A stretch of DNA of 64,000 bases from Linepithema humile. Its lineage: Eukaryota; Arthropoda; Insecta; Hymenoptera; Formicidae. The stretch is taken from assembly GCF_040581485.1 (NCBI RefSeq), contig NC_090128.1, positions 26,504,931-26,568,930 of the forward strand. The letters are read 5' to 3'. Positions 39,571-52,500 of the stretch are shown here, one piece after another. Positions within the stretch are counted from its first letter, which is position 1, and each line of letters begins with the position of its first letter. Below the pieces are notes generated by a model that was given only the letters and a program-made list of their open reading frames with translations, was not told the origin of the DNA and ran no database searches. Made by a program: the position numbers and the translations under genes.

Positions 39571-42372
39571 CGCAGGGTCACAAAGCACACGCGATACAAG
39601 TATTGTAGTGCCTTGCTCGCGCTCGCTCTGTAGAGCTTATCAGATACCCAGCCATATCGTGCAAATCCATCGTGATGCCATCTCGATAAAGACTATTCGA
39701 AGAAATAACTACATGGCAAAGCCGGTGTTCAAATTATACACGCACTCTGTTGTGGCTCTTTGTCAACGACGGTATCGCTCGGTGCGTGTCGCCACAAGGA
39801 ATCGTTGATGGCTCAAACGCAATTCGTTTCCATTAACTGTTTCAGTAAAAAAAGTTTACGACAGCGGAACTGATAAAAGAGAAAGTAATAATTTATCGTG
39901 TACTCGCATCGATATAGCGACGGGCGTAGTTTAAAAGAAACACGACACTGCCATTGATGCCGATCCAATTCGTTGAACCGATTTGATTGATTTAAAGTTG
40001 TTTGAAGTGGCCACGAACGTTTTTCGCGAAATTTCAACGATACGCGTTGGCGATTTATTGAAGAATTTAAGCCCGAAGTAAAATGGTCTGTCGAATAAAG
40101 GTGCTTTTTTAATTTTGGACGTACCGCAAACGACGAGCAATCGCGATATTACGTACAAATTCGTAATTTTACGACATTGCGAAGAGATTTCTTGCAAGAG
40201 AATTTAGTTGAAACAATATCTGCGTTGCATCGTAAGCCTACTTACATCGTGCAGCGGTAATGAATTGAAGCGACTTAATTAAAGGATGTTTTTGCTGAAA
40301 AAAAAAAGAATGCCTCAACGAATCGAGAAACTCGAGCGTGCAACCCGTTTAAATTAAAGGTGCGGGGAAAGGGAAAAGAAATAAGAAGAAATAAGAACGA
40401 ATACCTCGAGATAATGGAAAGGTTGCGTCTGCAGATATAATTTACAGCGCAGCGACGTATTTTAGAAATATTGCTAGGGATATTACCGCAGTGGATATTT
40501 TACCTAATTCATATAATTACGTTTCGGCCGTGGAACCTCTCCGGAGAGTGGATATAATTTCAAAAGCTTATTAAAATTTGTGTAAAAAATGCGGGATTAT
40601 GTTATTAAAATATAACATCATTTGCCCACATATTGCATAGTAAATGAATTTATGGCACGCTCGCGTTACGGAAGTTAATGTACAGTGGCCTTCTTGCGCG
40701 ATATTATCGCGCATATCTGTGACAGGGTGACTTAACGCCGTCTCAAAAGCGGAGACACGTTATGACTAATGTACTTACCTTAGCCTCGTAGCTTCGTTCC
40801 ATACATCAGGTAGACAATTGCGACAGGGATTGCGAGAGTAAGAAAGAGAGACCACAAACAGAACAAAAATCAAAGCGTTAAATGTTTATTGAAAACGAAT
40901 CGCTATGTACAAATGTATTAAATACAGGTGCGTGACATTTATACAGAGTCGCGAGGGAAGAGAGGGACAGCCGGGAAGGTATTTCTGACCGCGTACAATA
41001 GTCAATATGTCCGCCGATAACAATAGATAACTGACCTGTACTAGCCGATGTGCGCACTCTGCTTATTTACAACCCATTTCGCCGTTTATATTTGCACGCA
41101 GAGATTGGCGTGCGCCATTTCGCCGCCTGCGTGTTTAGCAGCCTGGAACGATGATATTTGTCTAAAGTGTGGCTAGTGTGGTAATGGACAGAAAGAGGGA
41201 GAGAGAAAGAGGATGATAAAGAGGGAGGGAGAGCGCACGTACTTTACTTAAATTATTCGATTGGCAATGATAACAGATAAATGCACACGAAATATACGAA
41301 TTCTTTGCGCGAAATAACCAATAAATTTATCGTTTTATGTCGTACAATGCAAGCATACGTTTTAAAATGTAATTCCAAATTTAAAAAATTTAATATTTTA
41401 TACTTTTACAAGCGTTTGGAGAATAAAATATTTGAAAATATTAATTCATAAAAAGATAGCCCATAATTGTGGATTATGAACTATCTTTTTATATTCAGTT
41501 CTATAGCTTTTTGTATTCAGAGCGCAATTTTTATTTATTCACAAAAATTCATGTTACATTTGTAACAAAGAGAAATAATCATAAAATTTGCTTACACGTG
41601 TTTTTTGAACGAGTAAATGTGATTGCCGGAGATCAAAGAATAAGAATTCCAAATTCTCGATGCATTCGAATAACAATGGCGTGTACGCAACGCAAGAATT
41701 TAATTCGATTTGTTCTTCCAATTCATCCGATTCGATCGTGTATTTTAAGCAAAGATCGTGTCTCTCGGCCGATACCTCGATCGCGTTGAGAAACGAGCGC
41801 GAAGAATGAATAGTGAGGGAGGGCGGAGGACGAGTGGAAAAGGGTGAAAAAAGCACGGTCGTGTATTCCATAACGAAGGCAGCAGATATTAAATTCCATC
41901 GGCAAACGCGGAATCCGCGTGTACTCGGAGCGTCCGAGTTTCGACTTTTGTTTGCGTCTAACGGCGAGAGAGGCGAGCGTGCGATCGGGCCGCTGCCATT
42001 GGCTGCGTACGCATGAAAAATAGAGCTCGTTTGAGTTGGTAAAAGAGAAAACGCGTTGTTCAACGAAAATCAAACTTCCAGCGTACGTGGATACGCTCGA
42101 GTGATGCCCGAATAAATTGTGTAAATCTTTTTCGTTCGCCAGAGAAATATAGTAAAGTTCTTCTCTTCTCATTCAATTGTATTTCGTACCACTACCGACG
42201 TACACATTATGTAATATTGTCTTTTATGGCTTACTGACGTATATCAAACTGTGTTACTCGCTAGACAACTAATTGTGACATTCTGTTTCGAACAGAAATC
42301 TGATTAATTAAATTTCGCAAACAGTTTTCTCAGTTTACTACAAATTTTATTTAATTTCATATATTGCTCAAT

Positions 42373-42416
42373 ACGATTTAATCATGATCTACATACGAAT
42401 TAATCATGATCTACAT
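42373..42416 (+). repeat. Two-copy 22-bp tandem repeat
   Basis: TTAATCATGATCTACAT occurs at 42378 and 42400, as part of a 22-bp unit repeated in tandem with one mismatch. It contains the palindrome ATCATGAT. Confidence 0.7.
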
Positions 42417-45400
42417 TACTCGAGAGGCTTTTGCAGCGAAAGGGTTCTTGATTTACGCGGCTTGATCCATTCTCGACTTACCTCGCCGGGTGCGCCCGTT
42501 CAATGAAACGTATGATGCGAAATCGGAGTCGATGCGTTTACAACAATTAGGATCTCGTTATTAAAAATTGTACAAAGTGTCTTTATTCACCAGTTTAATT
42601 ACTGCTACGACGAGAATAAATAGTCGGCAGAGTTCATTCGATATTACGTTTATAATCTACAATGATTTTCACACGTATGTTTGCCCTCCCCTAATTATCC
42701 AGGGAGAATGCTTCCTACAGAAAGAATTGTTCACATGATTTATTAACATTAATTATCTTTTGAATTAAACAATGATATGTACTCGATATGTTGAATTTCT
42801 AATGATTGTGAAAAATATGTCAAAAGTTAAAGTTTTCTCGTCGTATAAAATAAGTCACATTTTCGGTAAATACTAATGATACCATTCACATATTTTATGC
42901 AATATTCTCATTTGAATAAATAAAAGCGATCGATGTACAAAAAGCTACGCGCGAACAATTCTAATTTTACACTTCTTTTTGTAGGAAGGAATATGTATAA
43001 TGTAATTCGAATTACGTTCGATCGTGCAGGAAATTTCGGTCTCTAAAAATTACCACTACATTATATATTTCCGAGTGGTTATATTGTACATCGGCCCTGT
43101 AAAACGCACCTCTCGCAATCCTGCAGGATCGAACGTTCGATTTCAGATTCTCCGGCGATCATTCACAGTGAACATTTCTCGAAAGGTTGAACATGGGTAT
43201 ATAAAGAATCGAATTCGTAAAGATTCGTATCGATCGCTGGGCCTTGGATTAAGGTTGCGATAGATATCACTCGATATACTCATTTCGCTAAACGCAGTGG
43301 CAGTAATCCTTAAGTTTTATTGTTCTTAACTTTATATATTAAATTATCAACGTTATAGACAATATTATAAATTTATCATTTTCACAATTAAATCTTACGG
43401 TAAATCGAACGAAATCAAATGCAGTCGTGCAAAAGGTCCTTGATTCGTCGTTTATTTGTCGCCATTAAGATACGAAGACTTAGTTCTCTTAATCAAAATG
43501 TTAAATTTTTAATTGACGATTTGAATAATAATTAAAAAATTATGCAATCACATTTATTTTAAATACAATTTTTAGATATACGCTTTTAAAAGGATAAAAT
43601 AATTTCGAATAATAATATATTTATAAAGAATTGAAACAGAAACAGACAAAGTTTGTACATATTATATTCGTTTAAGTATATTTTGAAAAAGAATTATTAT
43701 TAGTAGTAAAATAGAATAATAAAAGAAATTTTTAAATAAACTCACATCTGAGGTTAAGAGCTAATGTGTAATCTTATCACTTTGGTTCACATAGATCTGT
43801 AGAAGCGAATTCTTCGAAATATACAGTAATAAAGGAACGAGAGGATCCTTTTGCGTAACTATTTAACCGTACACATTCATTGTTTATATGTTCTACTTTT
43901 AATTATCTTACAGATCACGAGCGCATGAGTGTGTCCTAGCCCGAATGAGGCTGCAATGTATAGAAATTTACGCGACGTTAGATTTTCTTGGACGTCACGA
44001 AATACCTCTGTCAATTCTTGCACAGCTATTTACCCTCCTTTCGCCATACGTCTCATGTAGAATCACTCTAACAAGTATATAAGTCTTTTCATTATGTCAA
44101 ACTAATGATAGCCATTTACCTGGGAAATGCATTTCACCGTTGGAACACACGTGTCTGTACAAATAGAGAGATCAGAAGTTTGGAGAAGTGTGTTAATCGT
44201 ACAAATTCGATCGACGAGGAATGCACAAATAATTAGACGCGTTCTATCAAACATTAATCTGTAAATCTGATTACGGATTTTATGCGCAACAAATCAAGCA
44301 AAAACATTTACCGGGTAAATCGCTCATCTCTATTCCACGCTATAAACTTAACGTCAGGTCACATGTGCTTCTCTTTTTTTTCCCTTCTAGAATCACGATA
44401 CATTCAACTTATGGCTTTCGCCCGTACCGCGCGAAGGGGGCACAGGCGTAGTTTTGTGAATCGATAGGGCGTACGACCCCGAAACGATTATGCGATACGA
44501 CCGTCAACAGACTGCCGGTCTTAGAATGATTTAATAATTTACAATGTTGATTAATCCTTTAACATTCTTTACACACTCTATATGAATTTATACTGCAACC
44601 TCTAATGGTATTGTCAAACATTTATGCACTTCGGCTAAGCGCATCTTAAGCTTAATAGTAGTTAAGAGAACTTAACGCAAATTCGCGGCTTAAGATTATT
44701 CCTTTTTCCGAATACTTCGAAAAATGCTTCTTGTACAGCACAACGATCTGATTAATTTAACAGAACGCTCCTCTCAAAACCCACTTCATAATTCTTTGTG
44801 CATTGATAAGCTCCTTGAAGCGACGTTCGTATAATTCTCTCAATACGCCACTACGACGAGTGTTCAATTAAAAAGTTAACGGAGAAGCGTCATTCGAGTG
44901 AATCGAAGGCAAGGATATTGGTCGCGCAATTAAACGACGATTGGATCAACGATAATTAGCCTGTCTTTACATTTGTCTCTTCGAACGATAGCTTTAAAAA
45001 TAAAAACGGTAAAAGCTTCGCTTACGTCGAATGTCGGAAACACACTGATTAATATTACAGCCGATTCAATCGTATACACTCACAATAGATTTTGCTTTCG
45101 CTAAAAACAACAACTCGCTTAATTGTCTTAAAAATTGTATACATGTATATAGATCTATGTTTTTTGATAAAAAAAAAAACAAGTTTCTTTCACAAAACAC
45201 ACTGTATGTGAGACTGACATACAAAAGGCCCGAAAACGGATAACGTAATCCCACGTGAAAGTCGATGGACTCCGATCCCGGGTAAAGGATCACTTTTTTT
45301 TCCCCGAGGGTTGGAGTTTTGAAACGACTACGTTATTCGTCGGGGGAAATGTTACGTACCGTGCGCGATTTTCGCGTCCGATCAACGTATATCCCGAACG

Positions 45401-45744
45401 TGACGCGAGTGCCGTTACGGCGGGAATATCATAAGCTTGTTTGCTGACAGTATCAATTTCGGAACAGCGTATGTGCGATTTATCGAACGTGCTCCCCGCG
45501 TATTGCCGGCACTAGTAACGTTCCATTTCGTGTCGAATGCCGCGGATCAAAATCATAATCTATCCATTTCGATTGCACGAGTGTGGGATACGGCGCCGCG
45601 GATACGCGGGATCATTATCGCAATGCTATCCGCTTTGATCGACGCGTAACTTTTGCAGACCTAACAACGGCGGGAGAAAATGAAAAAGAAATTGCACGAA
45701 GACAAACCGGAAGATCTAGCGATATATCACATTAACCGAGCGCG

Positions 45745-45750
45745 TTTAAT
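45745..45750 (-). other. Possible poly(A) signal for Ddr
   Basis: ATTAAA on the minus strand, about 640 bases downstream of the Ddr stop. I saw no AATAAA or ATTAAA nearer to the stop. Weak evidence, based on the hexamer alone. Confidence 0.2.
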
Positions 45751-46386
45751 TGAACTCTCCCAAACGGATGTGTCAGCTAAATAATAACTTGACAGGTCGA
45801 AAACTAGTTTGCTTAAAAAAAAAAAAAAAGATTAACATTCCACGGCCAATATTCTCTAGATGATGTATACACCGATAAGATAGATGTCGATTCATTCTTG
45901 GCAGTATAACGATTCGTGTAGCTTTGATTCGTGTAAAGAAATCGTAAAAAAAAAGGCAAATTTTATACAGATAATGTCTTCGTAACACGGATGCTACGGT
46001 GATTTGTGCGATTCATACCGGTTATCGATTTAAAGTCACAGCGTTATTCACAGCGATGTATGGTGACGACCAAAAAGAACCTGATATTAATGTCGCGAAC
46101 CGCGAAAAGTTCTGAACGCGATCAGCTCGTTAGCTTTCTACGCCTCTTTCTTGCACGTAGTATCATGTCATACAATGTCGGTTATCGTCGACACGGTGGA
46201 CGCATATGACCGCGGGCCGTCACAAACGATTTACGTCCGTTCTAGCCGATTTATGGATCGTCACCCTAGGTACTAACTTGGTCTGACTTGGTCCAGCTTG
46301 GTCGATGAGGGGCAGTTCCACCAGTTGCCGTTTAGCTCTCCGATCATAGAAAGCCGGATGAGATTCCAGCCTTCCAGTTCTCTGTA

Positions 46387-46548
46387 TCAGGTATCGTTCG
46401 ACTCACCGGGCTTGTAGCCGAGGTTTTTCCGTTGCAGAAACAAATGAATCTCGCGGAAGGTTGGCCGGTCGACGTCGTTCCTTTGCCAGCACTCGCGCAT
46501 CAAGTCGTAAATCTCTTTAGGGCAATTCTTTGGCAGCGGTAATATCAT
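46387..46548 (-). CDS. Ddr: Ddr terminal exon: end of kinase domain and stop codon
   Basis: The acceptor is CATTTTGCACAG and the exon ends in TGA at 46387-46389, giving 53 residues. It encodes MILPLPKNCPKEIYDLMREC, then WQRNDVDRPTFREIHLFLQR and KNLGYKPGESNDT. ECWQRNDVDRPTF is the conserved subdomain XI arginine motif closing the kinase domain. The receptor therefore ends about 16 residues after the kinase domain, as in other DDRs, with no long tail. The first possible poly(A) signal on this strand is a weak ATTAAA at 45745-45750, so the 3' UTR would be about 640 bases. Confidence 0.95.
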   Translation of the reverse strand: MILPLPKNCPKEIYDLMRECWQRNDVDRPTFREIHLFLQRKNLGYKPGESNDT

Positions 46549-49500
46549 CTGTGCAAAATGAGTAAAAGTCGAGTCGGATTTTATTAGTTGCGTAAATATT
46601 GCAAACTAAATTTTATAATCATATGCAACAAACGCACGTAATAAATATATAAACGGTGTTTTCACGTGATAAAATAGAGAATATGATAGAATACAGATGA
46701 TCGCGACATTTATCATTATATTAATGCGATACCATTAAAACAAAGCAGATAATATGATTAAAGAATATTTCGCATTCTCATAATTAATGATAAATATTTG
46801 TGGCCTGCAAAACCGAGAGAGCGGAATAACAATTCTTATAATAAGCGTGTTATTTCGAAGCATTGTCGACGTTGGAAATGCGAATACGACGGATTCGAGT
46901 GCGACGCAATATTTATCATGTTATATGCATTACTAGGCAAGTAGTTTTTCCATTTTCATGAAAGTGTCCTCGGTGAGGAAGTGACCCAGTTTTATAATTA
47001 CGCATTCGGCACCGTGCGCATTTATTTAAATTTGTCTTTTTAAATACGTTAAACAGAATATTACAGAACTGTTTCTGGACGAGAAAAAAAAAAAAAAAAA
47101 AAAATAGAACAAATAATGAAGTAACGTTGTAAGAATGTACAGAGTAAGGTAATCAGAAGTCTGAAAGACGGAATAAATAGCGGCGTTCAAAGCTTTGAAA
47201 GCTTCGCGAGGCACTCGACGTGAAATCAAGTACTCAGTGCGCTCATTAAGTTAAGTACGTCGGACACAATGAGGGGAAAGATGTCGAAGAATTACGCTGT
47301 GCACTTACCCTTCGCTCATCCTCCTGATAAAAGTAAGTCGCGTTCTCCACTATTCGATGATCCGGAAATTCCTCGAAGGGTTGCTCCCGCGCGAACGTCA
47401 AGATTTCCCATAGCGTGACAGCGAACGCCCAGACGTCGCCCTTGCAGGTCTGCCTTCCCTGCGTAATATAAACATGCCAAAGAAAATTTAACAAAAGTTC
47501 GTTTGTTATGCACGTTACGCGTTTGTTGCGGCAACTTTTACGATTAGCAATTTAAGAGCGCTTGAAGTTTGTTATAGTCTGATATAATTGGATAAATGTT
47601 TTCTACAATACAACTTGCAATGCCTCTTACGTTGAAATCATATACAATTTCAGTTTCTTATCCATTTTGCGCAGATGTGCACGTGTGCGACCCCTAATAA
47701 GTAAAATGTTGACAATGTTGTCAGATTAACAGCAAATTAAATTAAATTTGACGACCAAATTTGATTAAATTAATATCAACCCGCCAATATTGCTAACATT
47801 TAATTATTTGGGCAGTTAATTATTAATAAAATAATATATATATTTAATAATATTTAATAATAACAGTATCAATGTAAATCAATTTTTTTCGAAATACACA
47901 TTTATGTTAATATCCCATTCTGGTAACCGTAAAAAAAGTAAAGATTAAAAGCGGAACTTGCTCAGCAAGGAAACCTAATGTTTGAGAGCGAAGGAGTAAT
48001 TTATGGAAACTGCGTGTGCCTTCGAGTTTCCCAAAGTTCAAGCGAGTAACTTAGTTAAGCCCAAGCTTCGCGGAACGTCGTAAAGCAGTTACACGGTTTT
48101 ACTTTTTTCCTCGCATTAATGGTTGTATGCTTCTTGCTACTATTGACATGTGTGTGATCCGTCAAGCAAAATAATTGTATGGTTAAATATGAACGATAAC
48201 TTACACAAAGGCAAAGTTATAGTAATTGCAATTGAAATCAGCGAGGCAACGATACAACCGTGATATATTATTTTTTCAAACAAGAAATATAAAGAGATGC
48301 TAATTATAAAAGAAATATACGTAATTATTCATTTTTATCAAGATTTATAAAACGTGATAGAACATTTTAAGCTAAGTATTTATTGATTGAAAGAAACGTA
48401 ATAAAAAGAATGGCAAAGATAAAAAATAAATAAAAAAGATAATCGGAAGACTTTGCTGTGCAGTTGCCCTTACCATAATTTTGAATCGATTCACAACAAG
48501 CGATTGCGTATTTGATGTAAAATTACGTCGACTTAAGTACTTAAATTTTGTAATATGTACTGCTAGTAGTATGCTGAGAAGATTGCATATGCGTGCAGAG
48601 AGTTTATAGTTCGCGCATGTGGGAAGATCTTAAGACATGATTCGATTATTTATGAAGTATACGACGCACAATTAGATACGCGTCATTACTCGCACGTTAA
48701 TTTAAATTATTGGAGCTGAATAATGATAAATAACGATAAACGCAAGAAATGAACCAATAATGATAAAATAATATGTTCGCGTATAGAATATGATGTTTAA
48801 TTAGGCATTCATCTTTTATGAATGTAATAGGACTTTTGTACACAGGATGCGACGCCAATCGATCTTTTGTTCTTACGGTAAAGCTGTAAGTTGATTGGCT
48901 ATCGCGTCGCCGCTTGCCACGCGTAATGCGTCCTGTGTGCAACAGGCCATAGAAGAAATAAAATAAGAGTACAGTTACACGCTGCAAATAATATAAATTA
49001 GATTCTCATATTTTCAAACATCACATTTTACTCATAAACATTCTAGATAATTTCATAACCATTTTATTCCGAAATCTTAAACGAGCATATCGACTTAAAA
49101 ACTGTACGATGCACGATCAGTGAATGACCGCTCTCATGAACAATGATTTCTATCATTGCAAGATCTGATGCGATCGTGAAACCATTAAATCGATGCTAAT
49201 CCTGGATAATTCTTGAAGCGGTATTTCGCGCGTAGAAACGGGGTCGTTTAATTAGCGCGGCGCAATAGTAGAGGTCGGATAAATGATGAGCAATAATGAA
49301 ACATTAATGGTGCAGTCATTTTGAAACGACAATGCCAACTAGCTATTCAATACTATATTTCCCATCCTCGTTTCTGTTTCGTCGAATTACCATTTTGATA
49401 TTAATTTGCTATTAGTTACGATTCATATATGATTTCCGTAAATGACAACAAAAAATAAAACGTCAATATATCTCTATGAATAATTATATAAATTATGAAA

Positions 49501-52500
49501 ATTAAATGTATATCCTTGAGATATATAACTAATTTTTCAAATAGAGAAATGTATACTTAATTTTATAAAAAAAAGTATATAAAATACAAAGTGAAAGAAT
49601 ATATAAGAGAAGCAATAACAATTTTATAATGTTTGAAAGTTGGATTATTCATAAAATCTTTTGAATATTTGCATAATCGTTTTAGAGAAAATGTTTATTT
49701 TCAAAATTTTGTGTCATTAAATGAAATATGTAAATCGTCACACTTTTTTTAGGTTTCTGTATATTTAAGCGAATATTTAATCTTATGCCCGAGTTTCGAG
49801 AATAGTTCGTTAAAATTTTTAGCGATTGAAACTTTCCGTTCAAATCGCTATGAATAATGTTTTAAACTTTTAAAAACTTGAATTTTTGGGTCTTTTATTT
49901 CAATTTATACGATGGGTCGCGTCGTGTAAATATCAATTATAATCTATTCGTTATATCAGCGGTGTCTGACCACAGCGCGGATGCTCTCTACTGATACGGC
50001 ACGCTCGTAGCGCTTTTAAGTGCCAGCAGAAATAGCTTACCTTTTTCGCCGAATCCCAGTTGGCGGGTATTTCCCAAATTTTTGCAAAGAATAAACGCGA
50101 ATATCTTCCATCGCCATCCACGTTGTAACGACAACAGAAACCGTCGTGTTCGGCGCGAACCACGTGAAGCGGAACGATTGTGTTTGAATTGTTGAACGGT
50201 TAAGCCGAAAAAGCCGCTCAACATCGAAAATGAATTTCCAAACGCGTATCGCATATTTTCTCCGGCACTTTTATAGCTCAATGACGCGTATCGTGTGCTG
50301 CGATGGGTAAGCTCAATTCGCTAATACCAACATGACCGCAGACGGCTCTATCGGCCTGATGTCGAGTGGTTTCGCGGATCGACAGTTCAATATTGGCCGC
50401 GACAAATGAGAAATTAAAAACAAGATATACTAAATAAAATGTGAAACTTAATTTCCGTTCTGTAATAACATCTTTTGTAAACAACGGACTTCAGAAAAAA
50501 GTTCTATTTTTGGGAAACAGGAATCTTTAATACAGTTTGTACTGGAAAGGACAAAATAATAAGAAAGACAATTAATTCCGAAATCAATTATTGCGCAATA
50601 CTCGGTAATTGATATTAATTCCCATTCGACATGACACAATTGACAAATTCGTTTAAGAGATGGAAATATCGGCAAATACATCATAGATTCATTGACAACA
50701 GAGCAAAGTACAATTTGTGGCTCTCTACACATGCGAGCCAAGATTGTTAACGATAATCGTATCGAAATGTAACTTTCTAATAACGAAAACAGGATTTATC
50801 GTATTTATAAATTTATAAGGGATGATATGCTTCTTTGCCGTAGCGTTCGTGATGTGTATTTATAATGGATAGTGAAAAAATGTCCGCGACTTGGGCAACG
50901 CGCGATACATAACGGCCGGGTAGATTTTACTTCCGGATGTAAAAAACAATAAAAAAAAGTATGTACCCGAGCAAAACCGGATTTCATCGCGGGGATGCGT
51001 AGCCGTAGTTCGTCAAAACGGCACATTCACGCATGGAGTGAAATCAAAACGACTCGACGCGTACCCGTTCCGCCCCCTCTTTTCTATTTCGCCCGTTTAC
51101 GAGTGAAAGTCGTTTGCGGCAATTTGATTTATCTTCTGTTTTTATCTATAATTCTATCGAACTTTTCGCATCGCCGATCTTTATTGCTGCTAACGCGTGA
51201 GCGCCCCAGCTAAATCGAAAGCTTTCGGAAAAAAAAGCGCACGCGGAGATCTGTATCGCGCCGAGCGCTAAAATCTCCTGATGCCCGAAGGCGAAAAATA
51301 TCGAGACATGGAGTTAAAATATATATAGTGTTTAAATGTGCAGTAAGCGTTCATTGTGCACTCACCATTAGCATCGATTCCCATGCCATCCATCGTATCG
51401 GTAATGGAGGACGTCCTTCAACGCGGAAATAATCCGCCGCATACGCGCTTCGTCCACAGCCCAAATCAGATATCTTAATGGTGCATCCGCGGCACACTAT
51501 ACAATTCCTGAAAAATATTCAAAAATATTCGCCTCTTAATATTCTGCGAAGCTCTTTTTCGAAATATTTCCATTTCGCGAATTTCACCGAGAACAATAGA
51601 ATTATTTTTTTTATCAAATTAACACTTCCATTCTTTTTATTAAAGCTGGCCATGAGATCTCTGTACTAACCGTACAGCTGCAATATTCTATCGGCTCGGT
51701 ATTCTCCGTATCAAATACGGCTAAATGAATATGTGTTTGTGTGCTCTATTTTTTATATTCTGCAAGCGGTAGCCGTATCAAAAACAAACAGAGCAGTTTA
51801 TCGAAATATCACACACGCATAACTAAACGCTAGTTTTCCAGTTTATGATTTTTCTGAAAAACGGTTTTTCTATACTAACTTTTTTTAGTTTACTTCTATA
51901 TATAACTACAATATATATCGAGATATATATATTATTGTAATAAAATAATTAAAGCAAATACAAAAAACTAGCATTTTTGTAATATCAGATGACAAAAATA
52001 GAACTTTATTTACTCAAATAAAATTACTCAATAATTAACAAATAAAAGAATAAATTAACAATGTTTTCAACAGATTTTACAATCTTGCGATCAATGCAAA
52101 CTCTCGAAAGCTCGCGTTTTATTCTAAACAGCGAATTGCTTGGCTAATCGCACAGCAGATAGAGTCCATTCGGATCTGTAGTGGAGTTTCGCTTTTACAT
52201 TGCCAGATCGAAGGAAGAAATGTTTTTTTCGAGTGATGCAAACAAAACCAAAATGCAAACACGCCGTGCGAGGGTTAAGCAGCTTATGCCTTTATGTCGC
52301 GATCACATCACGAGTAGTAGCGGTCGTTTGAAGTTTTGCGCTGATTTGCGCATAAACCTCGTCGTTTATCGCGTTCCACGGCAAGATGACTCGCACGGGG
52401 ATGGTTTAATAGTCGCCATGACGTTTTTATTTTATGTGCACCGGTGGGCACTTTTTTTCACACTCGTTGTCAATGTCTGCCAGATTTGCCGGCAAGTTTT

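Larger units (their letters stand above)
34918..46386. other. Intergenic region between the secreted-protein gene and Ddr
   Basis: It contains the repeat complex at 37.8-39.2 kb, the diverged repeat pair, and CpG-rich blocks near 41.8-42.0 and 45.3-45.6 kb. A hydrophobic-start open frame without ATG lies at 35061-35348, and a perfect minus-strand donor at 40779/40778 follows a very short hydrophobic frame; neither is convincing as a gene. Long minus-strand frames at 41554-42172 overlap one another in two frames and look like chance openings. Confidence 0.5.

Noticed and set aside
41554..42172. Two overlapping minus-strand frames of 149 and 169 codons
   Set aside because: Overlapping open frames on one strand in a CpG-rich block, no splice sites or recognised motifs; most likely chance.
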